A DNA stretch of 64,000 nucleotides, from NCBI RefSeq assembly GCF_000276665.1, contig NW_004955516.1:3576809-3640808 (forward strand). The letters are read 5' to 3'. Under the pieces are notes generated by a model. That model was not told the origin of the DNA. It searched no databases and saw only the letters and a program-made list of their open reading frames with translations. The first letter of the stretch is position 1. Every line of letters starts with the position of its first letter. Made by a program: the position numbers and the translations under genes. Shown one piece after another: positions 21,181 through 30,900 of the stretch. This DNA comes from Chinchilla lanigera (Eukaryota > Chordata > Mammalia > Rodentia > Chinchillidae).

Positions 21181-21543
21181 AGATGGTGTATTATTCACTT
21201 TCCTGTCACTGGAACACAATACCTGACACCAACAAGGGGCAAGAGGTTTGTTTTGGTTTACAGTTTCAGTCCATGGTCAACTGGCTGCAGTACAGAAACA
21301 GGAGGGCAGGGGAGCATGGCAGAGGAAAAAGTGCTCAATTTAGGGCAGCCAGGAATCAGAGAGAGCAGGGAGGGGCCAGGGACAAGAATATAGCATTCCA
21401 GGTCAAGCCCCAATTACCCAACTCCAACAAGGCCCCACTTCCTAACAGTGCATTCAGCTACTGAACTCATCAATGGACGAATCCACCACTATAATCCACT
21501 CACCTTCCACACACATGAAAACAATGGGTGACATTTTAGATCT
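21181..21543 (-). mobile_element. MST-type MaLR LTR, reverse
   Basis: 'ttattcactttcctgtcactggaa', 'gcagccaggaatcagagaga', 'aaggccccacttcctaaca' and 'gacattttagatctaaactataac' follow the reverse MST consensus. It sits inside the larger MaLR. Confidence 0.7.
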
Positions 21544-21559
21544 AAACTATAACAAACAG

Positions 21560-21672
21560 GGGGCTGGGGATTTAGCTCAGCGGCAAAGCGCCTGCCTGGC
21601 AAGCGCAAGGTCGTGAGTTTGGTTCCCGGTACCGGAGAAAAACCAAAAAATAAAAAAAAATAAAAAAATAAA
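21560..21672 (+). repeat. young ID SINE with 16-bp TSD
   Basis: AAACTATAACAAACAG at about 21,544-21,559 recurs after the tail at about 21,674. The tail is (AAATA)n. Confidence 0.95.
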
Positions 21673-21745
21673 TAAACTATAACAAACAGACTAAATTCAC
21701 TTTGCATAATGAGATGGACATGAACCTTTTGGGGGTCAGGGGCAG

Positions 21746-22221
21746 AATAGTATGATTTAGATATAAAATGACCCCAAAAGCCTCATGTGTTTGGAAGGTG
21801 GTTGGATCATAGAGGAGCTATATTCATCTATAGATAAGTTCAGCAGCTCAATGTGCTAGGAGATGGGGCTTGGTCAGAAGAGGTGAGGTCAGTGGGGATG
21901 TGACCTGGAAGACTGTATTCTTGTCCCAGGATCCTTTCTTCTCTCTCTTTCTTGGTTTCTTTGGCCCCATGAGGTGAGCAGGTTTCTTGCATCATGTTCT
22001 TCCACCATGCTGTTTCTTCTTTGGAGCCATCCAATGATGCATGGACTGAAACTGTGACCCAAAATAAACTACTCCCCAACCTGGGTGTGGTGGTGCACAC
22101 CTGTAATCCCAGCACTCCGGAGGCTGAGGCAGGAGGTTCGTTGTGAGTTCGAGACCAGCCTGAGCTAAAAAGTGAGCTCACAACCAGCCTGAACTGCATA
22201 GTGAGACCCTGTCTCAAAAAA

Positions 22222-22256
<35 letters not shown>

Positions 22257-22335
22257 ATAGACCACTCCTCCTTTAAGTTGCAAGCGCTGGGTATTTTGTC
22301 TCAGTGACAGGAAAGTGACTAACACAGCCACATAA
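21746..22335 (+). mobile_element. MaLR 3' LTR
   Basis: Parallel to the LTR at 18,343 block for block. A B1 plus (AAAT)n at 22,080-22,260 splits it. It ends 'gacaggaaagtgactaacacag'. The 163-codon minus frame here (21,840-22,331) is only an accident of LTR plus SINE. Confidence 0.8.
22080..22260 (+). repeat. B1 SINE with (AAAT)n tail
   Basis: Full-length form. The tail has expanded to about eleven AAAT units. Confidence 0.93.
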
Positions 22336-22384
22336 CTTCATGAGGTTTCTTATAATTTATGACATCACAAAATATGTGAAATCT

Positions 22385-22812
22385 GAAAATGCAGTACAGT
22401 TACAAGATTGATGCCCAGCATGTGGCACGATTAGGAGGCGGTGGAAACTTGAAGAGGTGGAGACTTGTGGGAGGTCTTAGATCATTGATGGCATGCCCTT
22501 CAAGGAGACTGTGGGACCCTGCCTGGCTCTTTCCTCTCTTTTGTTTCCCAGCCACCCTGAGATGGATGGCCTTTTTTGCCCTGCGTTAGAATCAATCTGA
22601 GGGCCTCACTCATGCTAAGTAAGAACTCTACCACTGAGCTACATTCCCAGCTTTAAGGTGAACAGTTTCACTCTATCACAGGCTACCACCACGATGTGCT
22701 GCCACAGGACCAACCAATCATGGACTGAAACCTCCAAAACTGTGAGCCATAATAAACCCTTTCTCTTTATAAATTGATTATCTCCAGAATTTGTTATAAT
22801 AACAAAAAGCTA
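22385..22812 (+). mobile_element. MST-type MaLR LTR
   Basis: 'ggtggaaacttgaagaggtgg', 'ccaaccaatcatggactgaa', 'gtgagccataataaaccctt' and 'aaagctaacacag' follow the MST consensus. A reverse ID (22,588-22,656) is inserted. It lies head-to-tail beside the MaLR 3' LTR. Confidence 0.75.
22588..22656 (-). repeat. old ID-type SINE
   Basis: 'gagggcctcactcatgctaa ... gagctacattcccagc'. Confidence 0.75.
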
Positions 22813-23030
22813 ACACAGTCCTCAAATGATACTATACCACTTCATGTTTAGTATCAGAACTTTACAATACATTTCTGTTTCTTCCTTCCAGGCTTTTGTT
22901 CTGTTATTGTCATATATTTTACTTTTACATCTTATAAACCCCACAATATATTGTTTTTATTTTGCTTTAAACAATCATCTTTTAAAGATAAGAAATAATT
23001 AGAGTCTCTTATGTCTATCACTATGATAAA

Positions 23031-23682
23031 CAGAATAAATAGCCCATTGCCTCCCAAAGATGTCCACATCTTAATTCCAAGAACCCCTGAATATTTTCAG
23101 GACCTTGGAGATTTCTATGGGGAGATTATATTATATTATTGGGTGGGTTTAATCTAATCACATGAGTCTTCAAAGTGGAAGAGAAGCATAAGAGACCGTG
23201 TATAGAGATGACAGTGTGAGAAAGACTTTGGCATGTAAGAAGTCATGTGCAAGAACCAGAGCACTCTTAAGAAGCCAGGGCAAGCCAGGCGTGGTGGCTC
23301 ACACCTGTAATCCCAGAACTTGGGAGGCTGAGGCAGGAGGATCACTGTTGTGAGTTCAAGACCAGCCTGGGCTACAAAGTGAGCTCAAGGCCAGCCTGAA
23401 CTGCAAAGTGAGACCCTGTCTCAAAAAGACAAAAAAAAAAAAAAAAAAAAAAAAAAGAACCCAGGGCAGCTCCCTAGCTGACAACCAATAAGGAAATGGA
23501 TTTTTCCCTACAGCCTCCAGAAAAAAGTGTAGTACTGCCAGTAACTCAATTTTAGCTTGGGGAGACACATATCAGACTTTCAACCTATAGAACTGTAAAT
23601 TGCAATATTAAATTTATATTATTTTAATCCTCTAAGTTTTTGTGAATTTGTTTTAACAGCAACAGCAAACTAATATACCTCT
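23031..23682 (+). mobile_element. MLT1-type MaLR LTR
   Basis: 'gatgtccacatcttaattcc', 'gaacccctgaatattttcag', 'cagcctccagaaaaaagtgt', 'cctatagaactgtaaattgc' and 'gcaaactaatatac' are in MLT1 order. A B1 (23,283-23,455) splits it, with 'aagaagccagggca' / 'aagaacccagggca' as TSD. Confidence 0.8.
23283..23455 (+). repeat. B1 SINE, full length
   Basis: 'gccaggcgtggtggctcaca ... gtctcaaaaagaca' with an A-run of more than 25. Confidence 0.94.
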
Positions 23683-24075
23683 ATCTATCTATCTATACCT
23701 ATACATATATGAAACACACCATTCTTTATTCCTTAGTATAGATCAAAAATTTTATCATCTTCCTCCTGCCTGGAGGATTTTAACATTTCTTGTAGTGCAG
23801 ATCTGCTAGTAATAAATTCTTTCAGGTTTCATGTTCTCCAAAAATGGATTTTATATTGTTTGAGTTTTGAAAGACATTTTCACTAGATGTAAAATTCCAG
23901 TACTTTCAAGATATTCCTTCACTGTCTTCTAATATACCCCTCACCCCTAGCAGATAAATAAGAGAAAGTATTTTTCATTTTGGGTTAGGGAAAGATTTCT
24001 TTTGATGCATACCAAAAGAAAAAATCCCCTTCCCCAAAAATTGATATATTTACCTCATCAGAATTAAGAATTTCT

Positions 24076-24375
24076 GGGGGCCAAGGGTATAGCTCAGTGG
24101 CATAAGCACCTGCCTGGCAAGCACGAGGTCCTGAGTTCAATTCCCAGTACCCAAGGGAAAAAAAAAAGAATTAAGCATATCTGGGATGGGGGTCTGGGAT
24201 ATAGCTCAGTGGCACAAATGTCTGCTTAGCAAACACAAGGTCCTGAGTTCGATTCCTGGTACCAAAAAAAGTCAAAAAAATAATTTCTGGGATGGGGATG
24301 TAACTCAGTGATAAAGTGCTTGCCTAGTTTGTGCAAAGAGCCTCAGTTTGATTCCAAGCACTCAAAAAATAATAA
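24076..24375 (+). repeat. three tandem ID-like SINEs
   Basis: Copies at 24,076-24,170, 24,187-24,275 and 24,289-24,375, all in the same direction and of different divergence. Short 'gaattaagaatttctggg'-type flanks are repeated between them. Confidence 0.9.
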
Positions 24376-24779
24376 TAATCTCTATTATCCACAGACAACT
24401 GTTAGGAAAATGAAAACAATAGGTCACAGACTAGGAGATGTTTGGAAACCATATATTTGATCAGGACTTGTATTCTGAATATATAAAGAGCTCCCAAATG
24501 CAATAATGAAACAAATAACACAGTAAATGAGTAAGTGAAGATTTGAACATACACATCACCAAAAAAGTTGTTTGGATGGCAAAAGCATATATGGAAAGAT
24601 GATTAAAATTATTATCATAAGGGAGATGCAAGTTACACCACAGAGAGTTTTCACTATATACATATAATAATGTCTAAAATGTAAAAAAATATAATCTGAC
24701 CATTCTAAGTGTTGACATGGTTGTGTAGCAATTGGAATGCTTATACATTCCTGGGAGGAATGTTGACTTGTACAATCAC

Positions 24780-24955
24780 TTTGACTTTTTTTTTTTTTTT
24801 TTTTTTTTGTCTTTTTGAGACAGGGTGTCACTATGCAGTTCAGGTTGGCCTTGAGCTCACTTTGTAGCCTAGACTGGTCTCGAACTCGCAATGATCCTCC
24901 TGCCTCAGCTTCTTGAGTGCTGGAATTACAGGCATGTGCCACCACACTTGGCTAC
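24780..24955 (-). repeat. B1 SINE, full length
   Basis: T-run then 'gtctttttgagacagggtgt ... caccacacttggct'. Target repeat 'acaatcactttga' at both ends. Confidence 0.93.
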
Positions 24956-25197
24956 AATCACTTTGAAAAACCAATTTAAAATTATGTCTATCAGTATGAT
25001 CGAGTAACATCATTCTTTGATATTTATCCAAGAGAGATGAAAGCTTATGTCCTCACAAACAATTGTGTATAACAGCTTCATTTGTAATAGATAAAACTTA
25101 GAAACAGCCCAATTATCCATGAGTATGTGAATGATTAAACAAATTATAGTATATCCATACCATGGAGTATTAGTTAGCAATAAATAGACACGAAATG

Positions 25198-25275
25198 GGC
25201 TGGGATGTAGCTCAGTGTTGGAGCACTTGCTTAAAATGCACACGGCTTTGCAGTGTACCCCCAATACCAGAGGGA
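25198..25275 (+). repeat. ID-type SINE, diverged
   Basis: 'gggctgggatgtagctcagtgttgga ... accccaataccag'-like. Confidence 0.75.
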
Positions 25276-25739
25276 AAAAAGAAAGAAAGTAAAAAGAATA
25301 AAGAAACAACATGAATGAACCTCAAAATAATAATGCTGCATGAAAGGAGCTAAACAGAAAGTATATACTGTACATTTCCATTTATATAGATTTCCAGAAA
25401 ATGAAAATGAACTGTATGACAGCAAACAGATCAGTGGGGCCAGGAGCAGGATGAGGGGGATGGAAGACGTATAAATCAGGGTTCTCCAAAGAAACAGAGC
25501 TAATAGGATAGACAGATAGATAGATAGATGATAGATAGATAAAAGGGCATTTGTTATGAGAATCGGCTCAAGTGACTATGAAGGCCAGAAAGCCCCACCA
25601 TATGATCAGGAAGCTGGAGACCCAGGAAAGTTGGTAGAATAAACTTTGTCTGAGTCCTAGCCAGACAACCAGGGGGAGCCAGTGGTGTACCTCTCAGCTC
25701 AAGGCCAAAGACTTAAAAGCTTAGGAAGCCACATATGTT

Positions 25740-27078
25740 GTTTTGGGTTTTTTTTGTTTGTTTTTTATTTTAAAGAGTAAAAGAAGGATAACATAATAAT
25801 AGGGGGGGCTTACCAAATTACAGACAAAGTGGTAGGAGATTATCAATGGTTATTGTTTTACATATTGTTATCTACAAGATAGTTTCTCAGGAAAACAAAT
25901 AGACAAATAATAGTGAGTTACAGACAAAAGAGGTACGAGATTATCAATAGTTGTTGTACTATACTTTGGTATCTTCAAAGTGGCTTCTAAAGAAAATAAA
26001 TAGAGCTATACATGAGTGACCTATTGAAAAATCATTAACTATTCTCAGTGGTTGTTGTAGGAAACACATAATAATGAACATGGATCCATTTATGAAATAG
26101 GATAGGAACAATACAAACATTACAGAGTTATGGATAGATTACTAGGAAAATATCAATGACTGCTGTAATAGATGATGGTATCTTCAAAGTGGTTTCTCAG
26201 GAAGACAGAGATACACAAGAAGGATCTAACAAGTAGTTACAGCCTAAGGGCTGTCAAAAATCAAGTGAGCCGTCTGGGGCCAAAGCCATTTTTTGTAGTG
26301 TTTTCTCTCCAGCCTCCCATCGCATTGGGACCCCACAACCAGTTAGTGTCCTCTCCCCAACTGTCAGCACAGGCAGCAGGAATCTTGCTGCAGACTTCTC
26401 TGGAGCTTCACCACAGCCTGTACTGTCAGGGGAAGAATGGCTTCCAGGGAGTCTCTGCAGGTATTGTGCAAGGTCCTCCTGGTTTACAGCTTCCCAGCGG
26501 CTCTCATGACCCGAGTCCACAGGACCTCTGACTCCTTGGACTTAGTCTGCATTCTCATGTTCTCTGAGTCCTTGTTCAGCAGCTGCTCCTCCGCTGACTC
26601 TGGACCTTTCTGGTTCTCAATGACAGGAGCAAGAGTGGCCTGTTTTATGGTATGCATTCCAGGGGTTTTTCCATTTGAATGTTTCACACATGTCCCAGGG
26701 TGAGCATCTGCAGTCGGTGCATGGTGGGCCAATTGTGTCATTGTTTCTCTGGGTCTTGATAGTTCTCAATTGAGCGGCGGCAGCCAGCCTAATGGCCAGC
26801 GTGCAACAGTGCTAGCCGCCACATGGCTCCCCATGCACCAGGGGCCCTCCCTCCAGGGGCCTACAAGGCAGAAAGCTAGCCAGTCGGAAGACCAGCGCTC
26901 CCCACCCGTAGCACCCCGTGCGCCGGGGGCCCTCCCTCCGGGGGCCTACGAGGCAGAAAGCTAGCCAGCCTGAAGACCAGCGCTACCCACCCATGGCTCC
27001 CCATGCACTGGGGGCCCTCCCTCTGGGGGCCTGTGAGGCAGGAAGCTAGCCAGCCGGAAGACTGGTGCTCCCCACCCA
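25740..27078 (-). mobile_element. 1.34-kb composite retroposon, unidentified family
   Basis: Flanked by the perfect 17-bp duplication AGGAAGCCACATATGTT (25,723-25,739 and 27,079-27,095). Read on the minus strand it starts with three GC-rich monomers of about 85 bp (26,811-27,066) plus a 12-bp partial unit. A 550-bp middle follows, then an AT-rich part of four degenerate units of about 100 bp (near 25,818, 25,918, 26,018 and 26,128), and last an A-rich tail (T-rich at 25,741-25,775 on plus). The target on the minus strand reads CTT/AACA, like an L1 endonuclease site. Two short overlapping minus frames (85 codons at 26,484-26,741; 88 codons at 26,254-26,520) match nothing I know. It could be an internally deleted L1 with monomeric promoter, a composite non-autonomous element of the SVA kind, or a retrocopy of a non-coding transcript. 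Confidence 0.8.
26811..27078 (-). repeat. GC-rich 85-bp tandem monomers
   Basis: Units 26,811-26,896, 26,897-26,981, 26,982-27,066 and a 12-bp start of a fourth. Each holds 'gggggccctccctc' then 'aggcagaaagctagcc', with about 85-90% identity between units by eye. They form the 5' end of the retroposon, which begins inside a monomer. Confidence 0.88.
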
Positions 27079-27294
27079 AGGAAGCCACATATGTTAAGTT
27101 CCAAAGTGTACAGTGCTGAGAACCAGGATCTCTGGTGTTTGAGGACAAGAGAAGATGGATGTCCCAGATATGGAAAAGAGTGAATTTGCCTTTCCTCTGC
27201 CTTTTTGTTCTATACAAGCCCTCAATGGATTGAATGATGCCTACCCACTTTGTTAAAAATAGCTCTTCCTTATGTGCGTGTGCATGCATGCGTG

Positions 27295-27413
27295 CGCGCG
27301 AGCACGTGTGTATGTGTGTGTGTGTGTGTGTGTTTGGAGTTCTGGGGATCTAACCCAGGGCCTTGCACATGCTAGGCAAACACTCTACCACTGAACTACA
27401 CCCCTAGGCTTGG
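27295..27413 (-). repeat. (GT)n run and ID-type SINE
   Basis: GT/GC-rich run 27,286-27,333, then reverse ID 27,335-27,413 ('gggatctaacccagggcctt ... gaactacacccctaggct'). Confidence 0.8.
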
Positions 27414-27471
27414 ATCTTCTTCATTTAGTCCGCTGGTTTACATACCAATCTCTTCCATAAATATCCTCACA

Positions 27472-27690
27472 AAGCACCTGCCTGGTAAGCACAACGTCCT
27501 GAGTTTGATTCCCGCTACCAAAACAAACTTCCTCACAGATTCACCTAGAAATAATGTTTTACCAGCTTCCAGTAATCCTTAACCCAGTCAAGTTGACTCC
27601 TAAAAAATAACCATCAGGCTATGGATGTAGCTCAGTGGTAGAGCATGTACTTAGCATGAGTGAAGCCCTGCAAAACAAAAAACCAAAAAC
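27472..27690 (+). repeat. two partial ID-like SINEs
   Basis: 5'-truncated copy 27,472-27,525 ('gcacctgcctggtaagcaca...') and a diverged copy 27,617-27,690. Confidence 0.75.
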
Positions 27691-27839
27691 AACCCAAACT
27701 TCCCAAAAACTAACCATCAGAAGTCTAGCACTTGTCAGCTTCGCACCAGCATGTGTTTCAGTAACTCATACTTAATCTCCAAATAAAGGCAATAGCAAGG
27801 TCATAATTCCATTTAATGTGATACAACTATCCTATGTAC

Positions 27840-28044
27840 AACAAAGCATAATTGAATCCCTTCAACCATGTATAACCAAATGAGAAGGCACCCTCTATGA
27901 GGAATGGGTCCTTACCAGACATTGAATCTTCCTTGATCTAGGGATTCCTAACATTCAGAACTATGAGAAATAAATTTATGCTGTTTCCAAGCCTCTTCAT
28001 TTACGGTATTTTTGTTATAGCATTCCAAGAGACTAATACAGAGG
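27840..28044 (+). mobile_element. 3' part of a MaLR LTR
   Basis: 'caccctctatgaggaatggg', 'tccttaccagacattgaatc', 'actatgagaaataaatttatg' and 'ttttgttatagcattcc ... gactaataca' match the last 200 bp of MLT1/MST LTRs. Confidence 0.7.
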
Positions 28045-28210
28045 GAATACCAGGGAGCAAAAGGAAACTTTTAGGTGTGATAGATATGTTCATTATTGCT
28101 CATCATGATATAGTAATACTTCCATGGATGCTTATGTTAAAATATATCAATTGTGTGCACTTCAAATATATGCAGTCTACTATATGTCAGTTATGTCACT
28201 AAGCCTAATG
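28045..28210 (+). repeat. L1 3' UTR fragment
   Basis: 'tgatagatatgttcattatt' then 'caattgtgtgcacttcaaat' resembles the very end of old L1 elements. Confidence 0.5.
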
Positions 28211-28383
28211 AAGCCGGGTATGGTGGTACATACTGGTAATCCTAGCACTCGGGAGGCTGAGGCAGAAGGATCACTGTGAGTTCAAGACCAGCCTGGGCTA
28301 CAAAGTGAGCTCAGGGCCAGCCTGAACTACATAGCGAGACCGTGTCTCAAAAAGACAAAAGTAAAACAAAACAAATAAAACCT
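28211..28383 (+). repeat. B1 SINE, full length
   Basis: 'gccgggtatggtggtacata ... gtctcaaaaagacaaaagt'. The TSD 'cctaat' is shared with the next ID. Confidence 0.92.
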
Positions 28384-28386
28384 AAT

Positions 28387-28505
28387 AGGGGGCTGGGGAT
28401 TTAGCTCAGCAGCAAAGTGCTTGCCTGGCAAGCACAAGGTCGTGAGTTTGATTCCTGGTACCGGAAGAAAAACAAAAAAACAAAAAACAAAAAACAAACA
28501 AATAA
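28387..28505 (+). repeat. young ID SINE with TSD
   Basis: 'aaataaaacctaat' recurs at about 28,374 and 28,500. Ends GGTACCGGAAGAAAAAC. Confidence 0.93.
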
Positions 28506-28659
28506 AACCTAATAATACTATGTTGGAGTTCTACTTTGACAATAATCCCAAGCATTGGTGAAGCTTTGGAAAAAGCTTTCACACTGGCAATAGGAATATA
28601 CCTAAAACAGTATCAATACTTTCTACGACAATTTGACAATGCATACTAGAATTTACAAT

Positions 28660-28843
28660 GTTAGCTGAATGTGGTGGTGGTGCACACTTGTAATCCCAGC
28701 ACCCTGGGAAGCTGAGGTAGGAAGATTGCAAGTTTGAGCCCAGTCTGAGTAACTCAGCAACTTAATGAGACCCTGTCTCAAAATAAAAAGAATTAAAAAT
28801 TGCTGGAAATGTAGCTCAGTGTGAAGGCCTGTATTCAATCCAC

Positions 28844-28892
<49 letters not shown>

Positions 28893-28900
28893 CCAGCTAC
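28660..28900 (+). repeat. B1, eroded ID and (AC)n
   Basis: Short B1 28,660-28,795, ID remnant 28,801-28,848, then about 21 AC units to 28,890. Confidence 0.8.
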
Positions 28901-28904
28901 AGTT

Positions 28905-29600
28905 TGGATCTGGCTATTGGAAGATGCGATGTAGTAGAAGGTCTTAGGTCACTGAGGCCATGCCCTTAAAGGGAATTGTGGGACTCTGGTGTTTTCATTT
29001 TTTCTGTCTTTTGTACTGGCCGTGAGGTGAACAGCTTTGCTCCTTGTTATGGCTCGTGTCTAGATGTCCCCTCAAAGCCTCATGTGGTCATAGGGTTTTT
29101 TTCAGAGGTGGCTGAATCTAGTGTGTGATTGATTGGCAGCGCAGTCTGGGAGTAAGGCTGCTGGGATTACGGGCGGGTGACTGCTGATCAGTCCTCTCAG
29201 TGGATTGGCACCACCCTGATCCCGGTAGACTGGGTACAGTACAAGGGACAGAAAGAGGCTTCTTGCTCTCTTGTTGCTTTTGCTGCTTCCACCGCCATGA
29301 ACTGCTGGCCTCTGCCCTGTGCCACCCTGCCTTGGAGCCAGCCAAGTGTGAACTGAAACCTCCACAAACTGTGAGCCAAATAAACCTTTCCTCCTTTAAC
29401 TTGTGGGTGTCGGGTATTTTGTCTCAGCAATGAGAAAAGTAACTAAAACACTCCACTGTGCCATCCTTGTCATGAGGTGCTGCCCAGTAGAAACCCAAAA
29501 GCAATGGGTCCAACCAATAATTATCTGGAACCTCCAGAACTGTGAGAGACCTTTTTTTGTTAATTATCTCAGGTATTTGAACCTAGAGGAACTTTTCACA
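28905..29600 (+). mobile_element. MST-type LTR with another MaLR LTR inside
   Basis: Outer LTR: 28,905-29,044 ('aggtcttaggtcactgaggc', 'gtgaggtgaacagctttgct') and 29,456-29,600 ('ccaaccaataattatctgga', 'ctccagaactgtgagag'). The inner element is described at 29,045-29,450. Confidence 0.75.
29045..29450 (+). mobile_element. complete 406-bp MaLR solo LTR
   Basis: Runs TGTTATGGCTCG ... AACTAAAACA with CTCCT (29,040-29,044) and CTCCA (29,451-29,455) as a near-perfect 5-bp target duplication. Contains 'aaataaacctttcctccttt' near the 3' end. Confidence 0.85.
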
Positions 29601-29721
29601 TAAGTACCATATGCAGTGCTATGCTGGTAAATATGTAGCCACTAGCTCTCTGGGGAAATGAAAGCCCTACTTTCTAACATTTGCCAATTTCTGTAGCATA
29701 AATCCTTCCACTATGAACAAG

Positions 29722-29905
29722 GCATGGTGGCACATGCCTGTATTTCCAGCACCGTGGGAGGCTGAGGCAGGATGGCAAGTTTAAGAAGAAAGCCGGGCAT
29801 AGTGGCACACACCTATAATCCCAGCACTCAGGAGGCAGAGGCAGGAGGATCACTTTAAATTCAAGGCCAGCCTGGGCTACATAGTAAGACCCTGTCTCAA
29901 AGAAA
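29722..29905 (+). repeat. truncated B1 followed by a B1
   Basis: A 70-bp 5' piece (29,722-29,790) and a second copy (29,792-29,905) followed by a purine-rich tail to 29,970. Confidence 0.85.
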
Positions 29906-30099
29906 ACAGGAGAAGGAAAAGAAGGAAGGGAGTTGTGGGGAGGGAGAGAGGGAAGAGAGAGAAAGAAACAAAATATATCTTCTGTGGAAGATATATTCTA
30001 AGTGTCTTTTCGGATCCTGAAGCCACAGACAGTACCAAACCCTATGTATGCTCTTTTTTTTTCTACACATGCATACCTTATGATAGTGTTTAATTTTTA

Positions 30100-30300
30100 A
30101 ATTGACCAAGTGTATTGGTACACTCCGGTAATCCCGGCTGCTCAGGGAGTTGAAGCAGAAAGATTGCAAATTCAAGGCCAGCCTGGGCAATTTGGTGAGA
30201 CCCTGTCTTAAAAAGAGCTGAGAAGTAGCTCAGTGTTCCCTGGATTCAACACCCACTCTAACAAATAATAATAATAATAGCAATGATAATAATAATAAAT
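30100..30300 (+). repeat. short B1 with eroded ID and (AAT)n
   Basis: 'caagtgtattggtacactcc' through 'agaccctgtcttaaaa'. Then a remnant 'aagtagctcagtgttccctgg', then (AATAAT)n at 30,265-30,300. Confidence 0.7.
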
Positions 30301-30423
30301 TTTTTTAAATTTTAAAACAGGCATGGTAAGAGATTAACAACAATAATTTATTACAGATCGTAGGCACCTTGGCATATGATTTTTTTTTTTTCTTGAGTAA
30401 GTCAAGAGCTTTCACCTCATTTT

Positions 30424-30512
30424 TTTTGTTGTTGTTGTTCAGGGAATCAAACTCACGACCTTGCTCTTGCCAGGCAGGCGCTGTGCCTGCTGAGCTGTAT
30501 CCCTGGCTCTCA
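30424..30512 (-). repeat. ID-like SINE
   Basis: 'gggaatcaaactcacgacct ... gagctgtatccctggct'. The tail side carries (GTT)n. Confidence 0.9.
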
Positions 30513-30900
30513 CCTTCTCACCTGAAGGAAGCACATCTTACGGCTCTTCTTTGGCAGACCCACATTGCCAGCATCACAGCTCTTGCGCCTTGGAGCCATT
30601 ATCAAATAAAATGAGGGTGACTCAAACACAAGCACTGCAACACTGGGACAGTTGATCTGACAACCGAGATGGTTACTAAGTGACTAATGGGCATGTGGCA
30701 TCCACAGCACAGCTATGCAAGACAAGGGATCATTCATGTCCAGGGCAGGATCGAGTGGGACAGCACAAAAGTTCACTGCCATTCAGAGAGGCGGAATTTC
30801 AAACTTACGAGCTGTTTATTTCTGCAATTTTCCAGTTAGTATTCTTGGACCGTGGTTGACTGCAGGTAGCTGAAACCATACAAAGCAAACAGTGGATTAG
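30513..30900. other. nothing recognised
   Basis: About 390 bp of average composition without SINE or coding signal. Confidence 0.4.

Larger units (their letters stand above)
18738..21745 (+). mobile_element. MaLR internal region (MST/THE1-type)
   Basis: The first part, 'ccagaatgctgataagaatggggatag ... aggactttattagaaacagg', and the late part match recalled MaLR internal sequence. Late-part blocks are 'tgccctgctggattttact', 'ttctcccttttggaatgaa' and 'gaaattggacttttcagcag'. Frames are short (104 codons at 18,876-19,190) and decayed; MaLR internal regions normally encode only a relic gag. Inserted within it are an MLT2-like LTR, a reverse MaLR LTR, two B1 and two ID elements. With the insertions removed, the internal part is roughly 1.5 kb, near the usual MaLR length. 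Confidence 0.75.
22840..24075 (-). repeat. L1 fragment broken by an MLT1 LTR
   Basis: Right part 23,690-24,075 reads 'cttgtagtgcagatctgctagtaa', 'aattctttcaggtttcatg' and 'ttttcactagatgtaaaattc', the reverse of an old L1M. The left part (22,840-23,030) is AT-rich and fits less surely. Confidence 0.55.
24376..25450 (+). repeat. L1 ORF2 end / 3' UTR remnant
   Basis: 'atataaagagctcccaaatg', 'gcaattggaatgcttataca', 'tttatccaagagagatgaaa' and 'catggagtattagttagcaa' run in L1 order. A reverse B1 (24,780-24,955) and an ID (25,198-25,275) are inserted. Confidence 0.75.
25469..27260 (-). mobile_element. MLT2-type (ERV-L) LTR, reverse, split by a retroposon
   Basis: Left end 'ataaatcagggttctccaaagaaacag' and inner blocks 'aagctggagacccaggaaag', 'gagaagatggatgtcccaga' and 'tttgttctatacaagccctc' fit the reverse MLT2 consensus. 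A (GATA)n stands at 25,505-25,545. The LTR resumes exactly at 27,079 after the insertion 25,740-27,078. Confidence 0.75.

Noticed and set aside
21840..22331. 163-codon minus-strand frame
   Set aside because: It spans the reverse of a MaLR LTR and a B1 with (AAAT)n. The Tyr/Leu/Phe/Ile run comes from the microsatellite.
26811..27066. regular direct repeats as a CRISPR or satellite array
   Set aside because: Units are contiguous without spacers and lie inside a TSD-bounded retroposon in a mammalian genome.
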